From positions 124,001 to 188,000 of the forward strand of contig PUQB01000011.1 in NCBI GenBank assembly GCA_003024785.1: a stretch of 64,000 nucleotides of DNA. The letters run 5' to 3'. The stretch comes from Selaginella tamariscina. Its lineage: Eukaryota > Streptophyta > Lycopodiopsida > Selaginellales > Selaginellaceae. The notes beneath the pieces were generated by a model. That model ran no database searches. It was not told where the DNA came from and saw only the letters and a program-made list of their open reading frames with translations. Positions 26,210 to 35,795 of the stretch are shown in pieces; within the stretch, counting starts at the first letter, position 1; the number at the start of each line of letters is the position of its first letter. The translations under genes were made by a program, and so were the position numbers.

Positions 26210-27649
26210 GCAAGTCCCAAAATGTCTAGTAATAGTGGCATCATGAGAAAACTGTAATACTTAGAGACAATAGGGACCTTTCGATATATATAGTAATTCA
26301 TTGTAAAAATCCTGAACCTTGAACCATTCATAGTCATCACTGTCATAAGTAGAACTAAAACTCAAAGCTCAATTAGGAACAATGTCATTCAAGACATCCT
26401 AGACAAAAACATTGGACAATAATTTTGTGTGAACCATATATAAAATGATAGAGTCCATTGGGGATGGTGTTACCTCGACAACCATCACTTGCAAGCGGTT
26501 TGACCACTTGTTCAAAGAGCAATGTAAGAATGTTGAGATAGAACATTGGTTTTACCTTGTTGAGAGCATGGATGGTATGCAATGATGAAATTGAACCAAG
26601 AATTGAACCCAATGAAACTATCAATAACCCAACACCTATTTGTTTATAAATACATGAGGTTCTTATGGTCATTGTAAACCACGACTTGGTGTGGAGAATC
26701 CTCAAGGAAATGCCTTTACTCCTATGAGTCCACAATACACAAAAGCTATCATGTACCTCGTAGTTGATCTTTGGGGTCAAAAAATTGCAAGAGTGAAATG
26801 CCACATGGTGAAGTTGTTCATCTTTGTCGACTTGATGCATCAACTTCAACAACAAAATGTTGATTAAGATATGGGTGAGTGAGGATTGGGGTTGAAGTGA
26901 AAGCATGCTTAAAAGAAATGCAACATTTGCCTTCAACATTCATGCAAACTATCTATCTTTTATGTGAGTTTGGTGAGAGGTAACACTATCTTAGAGTAGT
27001 CCTTAAAAAATTTGTGATAAAAATTGGCAAAACCAAGGAAACATTGCACATTTTGTACCAAGTGTAGAGCTTGTTAGTCTAACACAATCCAAGAACTCCA
27101 CATGAACTTGCTCAAAACTACACTTTTCCAACTTGGCATAAAGACCATGATTTTGTAATTTTTGCAATACCTACTGAACATGACCCTAGTGTTCCTCTAA
27201 GATTTTAGAAAACACTAGTATCATTAAGGTATATGATTACAAACAAATATAGGAACTCATAGAAAATGTTGTTGGCCATGTGTTGAAAGACAACTGGTAC
27301 ATTGGTGAAATCAAATGACATCACTATGTATTTGAAATGTCCATATCACATACAAAATGCAATTTCCTAAGAAAATAGAGGCATTTGTTAAAGACTTAGA
27401 ATGCTTGATAAATTTGTTGGATAGGTTCTTCTCAATATACATATGTAAGGCCTTCAAGACCTTTACCTAAACCCCAGGGTAGTTGGGCTTCTTCCACAAG
27501 ATCGATGGGAATGTTCCGAAAGCTTAATGACCATGATCTTGTTGAATACATTAGTAAAGCTAGTGTACATGGCTGGGAGTTAGTTGTTGATAGAGCAACC
27601 ACCAACCATTGATGAACACCTAAAGGAGGCTCAATGATCATCCACGTGG

Positions 27650-28310
27650 AGCTCTAAACGTTGAAACCTTAACAAGTAACATGCTAGTAGACAATGGCTG
27701 ACCAATTCTAGGATGACGTCAACATGCAAGGATGCAATGGCAACACCGGCAGCATGGTGACAGAAGGTCAAACATGGTCATAAGATGCAACACAAATAGG
27801 GTGTTAGGTGATCCCATGGGCATATCTAACCAGCTAATCAAAAGTATCAGAAGATGGTGCGCATGGAGAGGCACGTTATGATAGTTGACTAGGTATGATC
27901 TCATCATGAGGATGGCCCAAGGAGGAAGTGCCATATATAGGATGGTAGTTTAAGGAGGGAGCAACACATGTACATACCAAATGACTATATAAGGGGTAGG
28001 TGATTAGTAAACAAAGGGTTCTTCTGCCAAGTACTTCTATTGGTTTTTCTTTGGCCTATTAGATCCTTTTTGTGTATCATGCTTTCCTTCCATACTCTGT
28101 AAATTTTGGAATCTAAACATAATTTATAATCTTTGCATGAGTCTCAGTCTTCCCTCGAGGCTATAGAACTCCCTCAATTATCCAATCTAGCGCCCATTTT
28201 GACCTCCTTGACATTCTAAAGTCCCAAGGGCATGAATCCTCACAGTGTCTGGGTAAAGGGCTACCCATTTCCACCAATTCCACCCAACAAACCATCAACC
28301 ACTAGTTAGA
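27650..28310. repeat. LTR-like noncoding insertion in element C (uncertain)
   Basis: Between the RT and protease parts of element C lies about 0.65 kb that does not read as pol. It holds a TATA-like CTATATAAGG near 27988 and, further on, CTGTAAATTTTGG followed by a C-rich stretch, a layout common in plant LTRs. No terminal pair or target duplication could be fixed. Confidence 0.25.
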
Positions 28311-28963
28311 CCCATGAAAGTTGATCATTGATAACAGCATCCTAATGACCACAAAGCACTCAAAATTGAATCGCCCAAGTGGCTAGTGGAGCCTTAACGA
28401 CCAAGAGTTAAGGAGAAGGTGTGTTAAAACTGAACTTTAATGTTGGAGTAATGACCACAACAAAGATTAACAAAGAATCTTGCTCACCTTCTCTAATGAA
28501 TTTCTACAAGGAAATTGTGTTGATTTGCAAAAGACTTAAAATCCAACTCCTTTGGTAGACTAAAACACCACTTTTACCAAATGATATTTCAATTGTGTAG
28601 TTCAAACCATAGTATGCCAAAATAACATTGTCATAATCTTTCCCTCTCCCCTTAAGCTATCAAGGCAAAAGGCCAATTAGTGTTTATGAGAAGGCCCATG
28701 GTCATGATGACCCAAGTCTACTTAGTTCTTTTTCCCATATATTTTACATATCCCACAATCTTTCAACCCACCAGGTTAGAACTATGACACTCTCCACCCC
28801 TTTAAGAGAGTGGATGCCCTCATTCATGAACTCAAGAGTTGCTATTGTGCCTTCCTCCACATGTGTAGCTCAGAGGCGATCTACCCATGCATGGCTCGCA
28901 CCTAGCTCAGAGGTGATCTATACATTGATCGCATGTCTGTACTTGCATTACATGTTAATCAAT

Positions 28964-30652
28964 TGTCAGAGTTTTTACATGAAGGGCCAACATGTGGCTG
29001 CTAAGTGGCCATTCGCATTAACACTGTGTGTGAGCAACGCTAAGTCTTCCAAGATGACCCCAAGAGTCTAACTCAGATGCCTAATTAGATAAAAGACTCA
29101 AAGTCCTACCCTAAGTCCTTTAGAATAACTATTTTCTGAACCCTAAAGGATAACCCGAGTAGACTTTAGGATCCTATTCTAGTAGACCTAGGCAAGCTCA
29201 TGCCCTAACCTCACAAAGGAGTCGTGTCTCACACATACTCTTATGACAAAGTTAAGACATCGTCACTTACCCCTTGAGGAATCACCCTCATCCAAGAGTA
29301 CAACCCCTTTAAGGTGACAAGGGGTATGATTAACCCCTAAGGGTTTGAGTGGCCAAGTTATACCCTAGACTTAGGGCTAGTACTTAGCAAGGACACAAGT
29401 GTTTTACTAAGCAAACTCTTCAAAGCTAGGTTTGGATAACCCTAAGTACATGACCTTGTTAATATTTCACGAATGGCCTCTTGCTAATGAGCTTAGGTTG
29501 TTCAACTCTTAAATCTCAAGGAGAAGACCCCTCTTTAGCCGAATGTGCCAATAACACATCCAATTAAGAGACCTAACCTCCCTTGAGCGAATGCCCAAAA
29601 CTTAGCACCCTAATGTGAGCACGAGTCCATGAGACAACCCCAAAGGGCATGCCTCAAGCGTTGTATTATGTGCCATCTAGCCTAGTGTCACATCTTCATG
29701 TGACACTGTTTCCCAAGATGTTGGCTATCATGCCATAGTTCCTTTAGATTTAAGAGTTACACCAGGTGCCATGAATGTGGCTCCTAAATGCCAACTCTAT
29801 AACCCCTCTATGAACCCTTAGGAGCTTGGTAAAGAGAACTTATCAACTAAGATCCCACAACCACAATTGGACAAAGACACAAACGTGCCCTGCTTAGCTG
29901 TGAGTGTTGCTCTTAGCTTGACGTGGAGGAGGAGGTTGGAGACAAGCCTCAACCTTTACCTCTTGGAACATGTAATTCAATAAGACCTCCCAAGCATGGA
30001 TTTGCCAACGTTAAGGATAAGCTACCCCGAAGGTGGGATGTACCCCTATTGTCTGAAAGTTGAGGCAGCAAAACAGAGGGTTGTGCCTTGACAAAAGAGA
30101 GTTATGCCTTGACAACACAAGTTAGAACTTGCACCGATAAAAGAATAAAGAGCTCTTGTTAAGAACTCAAAACTCTCTTACTACATACTCTACCTTATTT
30201 ATGTGACAGAGCCCCCCCTCCCCCCCCCTCCTCTTTTCCTACATGTATAAGTGGACTGGCACAGAATGCCAATCCCTTTAGTTAATGAGATGAGTTATCA
30301 ACATAACCTAATTCCTATCCCTAAGCCCTACCCGAGGAGAAGGGATTTTAAGGTGTGGGTTAGGGAAACCCTAGGGGTGTTTCTAACCCTATTTAACATG
30401 CCAAACTCATTTGTACTAACTAAAAAACCTAATTAGGACGTCAAAATTGGGGGAGAGTTTTCTAAATGGAAGTGCTATCTTTGCGCAGAGTTTCTTGCAA
30501 ATACCTAATGACACCCAATTGCACCATCATTAAATACCCAAGTGCACTAAGTGGGCATGTTTCTTCTACACCTAGGGCTAATCACATAATCTAGTAAGTA
30601 ACAACATTCAACCTTCAAAGTAAAAGGTTAAGTCATAGTAAAAATTATGACA
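28964..30652 (-). repeat. LTR of the 1.67-kb family inside element C
   Basis: It runs from TGTCAGAGTTTTTAC to AAAATTATGACA and matches the solo LTR at 3766-5429 end to end. It separates protease-like sequence on the right from RT sequence on the left. The flanks (TCAAT at left, AACAT at right) are not a clear duplication, so it may be a solo LTR with decayed flanks or a recombination product. Confidence 0.75.
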
Positions 30653-31949
30653 AACATGATACTCATGACTATTAATTATGTTTAAGTAGAGCACACAAAA
30701 AACTATCTCCCAACATGATTTGTACATGTTCTAACTCCTTAATAACAACACCTGATGCAACTGGTCAGGAATCCACAATTAAAACTAGGACCTTGTAAGG
30801 AAACTTCTTCAAAATGATTGTATGACGATGAGTAAAGTCATGGTTCATAAAACAAGTGCTAGCTTTAGAGTCAAAGAGACCCTAACTTAGGGCTACCACC
30901 TTGCAACACTTCATTGTATGGAGCTCAACTCATATTACAAAAGAGTTACTAACTCGAGAGGATGAATAAAACTAAGTGTTTACCAAGACTCTTTATGCTT
31001 AAATTGTCCAACCAAACAACTTTAATTTTGGCTAGACTTGTTTAAATCCTTAAGAACATCAAAGATGTTACTCTTACTCAATAGCTTGAGACTCTCGAGA
31101 CAAATGTGATTGACTATATGCCTCAACTTGTTAGGACAATTAATTGCAATGTGGCAAGGGCCACCACAATAAAGACACAAACCATTGGTTCTATAACATT
31201 ATTTTTTGGCTACAATTAAAGGTCCATGGCATCGAGTTTGGATTGCCTCACATTTAATGGGAATTGGACCTTCAATAAAAATTGGAGCATGAGTTGTGCT
31301 ACTAGTATTGCTGCATAATTGTACTTAGGCTTTGGTTGAGAAATTTGAAATCATTCCGAGTGACACTTAAATAAATAATTATTAAATTGTATGACATAAC
31401 TAATCTCTTTGGTAAGGGACTTTGGTTCCTCATGAAATGTCAAGAGGAAGTATTTAACATCATTGCATAATTCTTATTGAAACTAGTCTATTATGGTTTC
31501 TTTATTCCATAGTACATCACATGTCAAGAAACGAAACTCAAATGCAAAACAAGATAGTTCTTAAACTCCTTAACAAATTTCTCTAATTGTCTAACACAAG
31601 AGAACTTTTCTCTCAAGGCGAAACATGACCGTGCAGTGCTGGTGAGCAATAAACCAACCAAACCTATCTTTGAATGGTCATCAAAATAATGACTATAATT
31701 CATTTGGATAACCAAGTGGACTTGGTTCATGAACTTGTGGAACTAAGACCTTGGGTTCATAAGTACCAATGGCAATACATGAGCTAGGAGGTCTATCTTG
31801 CAGTTGTCACACTTATTGTGACAAGTAAACTCATGAACATGATGCACAAGCACTCCAAATCGGAGAGCATACAATTGTAGTCTTGCTAAATTGCCACAGC
31901 TATTACCTTAACACAACAAGAACTTCATTCAATTTTTTGGGATTTCGAT

Positions 31950-33290
31950 TTAAATTGTCAAGGTCAATGGGCTAAGAATAGAATATAAATCAAGATATCA
32001 AATCCTTATGAATTAAAGATAAATAAAAGAATAACAAAAGAGATTAACTAAATAAAAGAATGATTTATAATTTATATTGAATTAAAATGTTAAAAACCTA
32101 ATCCTAACCTCCTTTATATAGGGGTCCTAACTTAAAATATTTTCAACATGTAATTCTGATATTCTTTATTATGCATGAAGATTGTGTGGTGCTTTTTGGG
32201 TAGCTTGATGTGTATAGAATGTTCTTTAGAATATTTAAAGATATATATTGGTATCGGCAATAACGTTATATTTTGGTGGTTCATAACATTAAGGCTCCTA
32301 AGCAACTAAAGAAAGAAGAATTATAATGTAATGAATAAAAACTTAGATGTAGAATGTAACTGATGTTGCAAAGAATGGAATGTATATTTGACAAACAATA
32401 AAGGCATTTAAGGTGCCTTACTCCATATTGAATGATTGGTTACATGGCAGTGACAATAACAACATTAAAAAGGGTCAATATGCATACTCAAGTTGTTGGC
32501 CAATTAGTTACTCAAGAGACAAGTTACTACTCAAAATTACATTGAATAACGATTTTATTCAATTGACTTCAAGATATTATTATATTTTATACGTTATAGT
32601 AGTGATCAAGAGAATGGATTCTCCAATTAATATTGACTCACTTGTATCTTGCACAACTTCCTTTAACATATACCTTGTCAATAACATATAAGTTGATTAA
32701 TAGTGAACGTAGAAGATTTTGAAGAGGGGTGACTATTTTTTGCACTCATCCGTACATGTGATGTGCTCTAGAACCATGGAACCGTACAAAATATATGGGG
32801 AATATTATAATTTAACTTTGGTGCTGAGGTTCACTTGATGTTTTTATGATTTTAACTTTATGTTAATAACACTTTTTATCCTCGATGCCAAGGTACAATT
32901 TATGGTAAGTGAAGAATCTCATTTATGGTAGGATTTGAAAAGTGATTATAATTCAAATAAAAAATATGTATAACTTGAACAGCAAAGCCAATGAATTGAT
33001 GTTATGTTCACCAATGACATAAAAAATATATAAAACATCATCTATATAACAATGTTAAAACTCATATATACAAATTAATGTGCTTGCATGCACTTGTAGT
33101 AGATATATACATTAGTTATCTACATTTGTTATTCAAGTTAATTTACTAGCAGAGTAATCTACTTAATATCCCTTTATTTATACTTCTTTAGATAACCACC
33201 CTTTCCCTTTTTTGTCTTTAGTGGCTAAACAATGTGGAGGGTTGGTTAGATGATCGTGTCCTTCTCTGATTCTTTTCAACATGGTCGTTT
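31950..33290. other. AT-rich stretch without a gene
   Basis: No frame with recognisable protein similarity or convincing splice structure is seen. The longest frame, about 90 codons near 32.4-32.7 kb on the plus strand, has no family motif and is judged chance. Confidence 0.5.
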
Positions 33291-34065
33291 TCTTCTTCTT
33301 CTTTTATGAAATTTTTATTTTTAAACTATAACTGTCCAATGAATTATAAAGAAAGTTTAGAATAACCATCAAATGGGCCATGTGAGTTCTAGATTTAAGT
33401 ACCATTTATGAGGCCGCATGGGTTTATAGATGGGGTGTTTATATAAGATCCTCAGCACCAAAGTTATTTTTAAAAAACCTTGGCATCAAAGTTTTTTTTA
33501 AACTATAATTATACGATAAATTATAAAATTATAAAGGGAGTTTAGAATAATCGTTAAACAAGGCCATATGGGTTAGGGATTTAGGGTGGCAGCCATATGT
33601 GTTTACAATTTACAATGGCCATTAAATGGTGTGTTTATATAAGATTCTTAACGCCGAGGTTAGTTTATAAAAACCTTGGTGTCGATTTTTTTTTTTTTAA
33701 TATAACCAGTTCAATGGATTACAAAAAAATTTAGAATAATCGACAAATTAAGGCGACACGAGAAGGAGAGCGAAAGATATAATGGATGCCTAGAGAAAAC
33801 ATGGTCTCCCAATCAAAAAAACTTTGGCACTAAAGATTTTCTAAAATATAAGATTATAAATTAAATTTAAAATAATTGTTAATGAGGCCACATAGGTTTA
33901 CGATTTAGTATGATTATTGGATGGGATATTTATATAAGATCCTTAGCACCAAGGTTATTATATAAAAACCTTGGCGTCAAAGTCTTTTTAAAATATAACA
34001 ATCCTATGAATTATAAAAAAGGTTTATAATAACCGTCATATGGATGGCCATTGGATGAAAATATT
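33290..34065 (+). repeat. Degenerate tandem repeat, units of roughly 160-200 bases
   Basis: Four or five diverged units repeat the series AGAATAACCGTCAAA, GGCCATATGGGTT, GTTTATATAAGATCC, CACCAAGGTTA and AACCTTGGCATCAAAG. Units begin near 33.35, 33.54, 33.72, 33.86 and 34.02 kb. One unit has absorbed a 69-base gene fragment (33751-33819). Confidence 0.65.
33751..33819 (+). pseudogene. Exact 69-base copy of the DUF7869-type gene
   Basis: These 69 bases, starting AGGCGACACGAGAAGGAGAG, are identical to 56626-56694 near the 3' end of the plus-strand gene at 53.7-56.8 kb. The flanks are unrelated to that gene and belong to the tandem repeat, so this is a captured or transduced fragment rather than a second gene. 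Confidence 0.85.
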
Positions 34066-34820
34066 TGGTATTACAATATTCATATTAGAATTGGATAATA
34101 ATTTTGAGCAATCCTTGACACCAAGAAGTATTTTCAAATGTTCAAAAAGGACGTTGCTAAGGAAGTCTCATCAGTTGTGCATTATAGAAATGTTCCCCCT
34201 CAATGCCCTATTTTGATATTAATTGTGTAAGTGTAAGCCGATTCAATACAAACATGTTCATTGCTTGAACAATGCCTTGAAAGACTTTATGCACGTTGTA
34301 ACTAAAGTGGGCATGATACGTGAAAATGGGAATATAAAATAAATTACTAATTAATACTTAAGTTTTAATTATTAATTAATCATTTAATTAATATGTAATT
34401 AAGCCTTAAATATTAATTAATTAATTAATTAATCCTTCAATAACCTTACTTAGTAAGGAATATTCCTATAATATCTTAGAATATTCATATTATTCTAAAA
34501 ATAGTTTACAATAATGAAGAAATACTATCAAACATAATTACAAATGAAATCATTTTCTTATCAACATGTTAATTTTTTATAAATACTTTCTTTCTATCAT
34601 ACAAAGAAATCTTTTCATTTTGTCTAAATCATCACTCTCCGGATTAATCAAATCATTTTGGTCAATATCTTGATATTGTTGCCACCACTTAACACTCTCA
34701 CGAATGCAATTGGGAGTTGCCATCCTTGTTAATACATAAGATGTGATAAGAGAAGGTCTGCATAAAGGCTCATCTAAAACTGACGTTCCTTAAGAATAAT
34801 ATTATAAAGCGCCCGGTTGC
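34066..34820. other. AT-rich stretch without a gene
   Basis: It holds TTAATTAATTAA runs (34.35-34.43 kb) and GGAATATTCC/AGAATATTC palindromes (about 34.45-34.5 kb), and forms the downstream region of the phosphatase-like gene. No coding sequence is supported. Confidence 0.5.
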
Positions 34821-34826
34821 TATCCT

Positions 34827-35750
34827 TCATTTTATAAAATTCAATATCACGAGAAAAAAAGCTTCAGGAAATGTATGATACGGTGGATACTGCTCACAAA
34901 AATTTTCGAGACTCTTCTTTCTGAGGCACGTATCCAAGTAGTTCACTAGCTCATCCATGATATCGATATCAGAATATGGATCGAAAGTGATTGGATGAAT
35001 ACAAGCAATGTTTTGGTTGAGCATAGCCTTCTGAGGAGAGTCGTCTACTACTAAGATATGTGCATTCTTCGTTATCCTTAAGCGACTGATCTCCCCATGA
35101 GTCCCAATTATTCTTTCATTCTTGAAGAAGTATGGCTTGCTTTCCTTTCTTATATTGTGAAATTCGAGAGGTTTATGACACATTCGCTGGTCAAAAATCC
35201 AATCTTTACGAATCACCTCTTCTGCAACACTACAATGTTTCTTAAGTAAACTCAACAGCGGTGTTAAGTTATGAATCTGCATGCATGACCAAATCCCCAC
35301 AAGCGCACCCATCTCCTTAAGCTTTTGAAAGAGACGATCCAACCCTGGACGAAAAATAATATCATATCAAAATTTACCATGACAAGGAATGAAATCTCCT
35401 TGTTTGATTTCTGTTTTTCTATCCTCGGGCCTTTGTCGATGAAGCAGAACACCATTGACATCCAACAACACAATATGGCCATGAGTAACGTGAGATAGCG
35501 TTGCCTCTTGAATACTTTGCAAATCACTTGTTTGCTCCCTTTCACATTTATCCGTTGCCACTATTTCGTTGCCTATCCCTTCATCATTTAATTGTACATC
35601 ATCCTTACAAGATTCAGATATTGCATGCGCTGAAGAAATTGATTTCAGAACTGAAGCCAATAAAAATGATGATGCAAAAACTGAAGTGGCCCCCATGGTA
35701 ACGATGTTTTGAGCTGCATTATTATCCATTTCCTGCATGAACTCTGTCAT
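34827..35750 (-). CDS. FCP1/NIF-like HAD-family phosphatase (interrupted by one in-frame stop)
   Basis: The product resembles the plant branch of the FCP1-homology (NLI-interacting factor) phosphatases, HAD enzymes acting on phosphoserine of protein partners. An N-terminal extension of about 90 residues precedes motif I, HIVLLDVNGVLLHR. Many plant members have this DxNG form instead of DxDG. Then come RPGLDRLFQKLKEMG, motif II-like VGIWSCMQ, and late motif VVDDSPQKAM followed by a PYSD segment as in the family. The ATG at 35750 lies just after a 3' splice-like TGTCAG, so an upstream noncoding exon is possible. One in-frame TGA near 35375 separates motif I from RPGLDR; either it is a pseudogene or this copy is read differently. 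It follows the ParB-methyltransferase gene in the same direction after about 45 bases. Confidence 0.7.
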
Positions 35751-35795
35751 TCTGACATGTGGCACAAGAAATTGTCGCCAAACCCCTCTCTTACC

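Larger units (their letters stand above)
6076..26214 (+). mobile_element. Gypsy element D (Tat-like), with nested copy and target duplications
   Basis: The element proper is 6081-26209, between GCAAG at 6076-6080 and GCAAG at 26210-26214. Its 5' LTR is 6081-6731 and the leader 6732-6958, then element E is inserted. The leader resumes at 17085 and is followed by gag (about 17.3-19.6 kb), protease (19.7-20.3 kb), RT (20.6-21.45 kb), RNase H (21.45-22.0 kb), integrase (22.0-23.3 kb), a downstream extra coding region (23.5-25.6 kb) and the 3' LTR 25614-26209. Removing it rejoins the integrase of element C. LTR ends are TGGTCG/CGACCA-like. It is broken, with many breaks, and is older than E. The Tat-like assignment rests on the PBS-like TGGCGACC and the extra region beyond integrase. 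Confidence 0.88.
3377..31950 (-). mobile_element. Old Gypsy element C, in scattered pieces
   Basis: Four pieces on the minus strand follow each other in Gypsy order once the later insertions are ignored. Gag with a CCHC zinc knuckle lies near 31.1-31.2 kb and protease-like sequence near 30.66-30.9 kb. Reverse transcriptase (a YLDD-like box near 27.2 kb) and RNase H (an INYEVHD motif near 26.75 kb) lie at 26.2-27.7 kb. Integrase lies at 5.43-6.08 kb (including AEFRYNNSVHTSIG) and its C-terminal part at 3.4-3.77 kb (VAFRLQFP). The interruptions are LTRs at 3766-5429 and 28964-30652 and the large element at 6081-26209. It is heavily broken, with breaks in every domain, and is the oldest layer here. 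Its own LTRs were not identified. The right limit is approximate. Confidence 0.7.

Noticed and set aside
32413-32691. Plus-strand frame of about 90 codons in AT-rich DNA
   Set aside because: It has no domain, no splice context and AT-driven composition; it is most likely chance.
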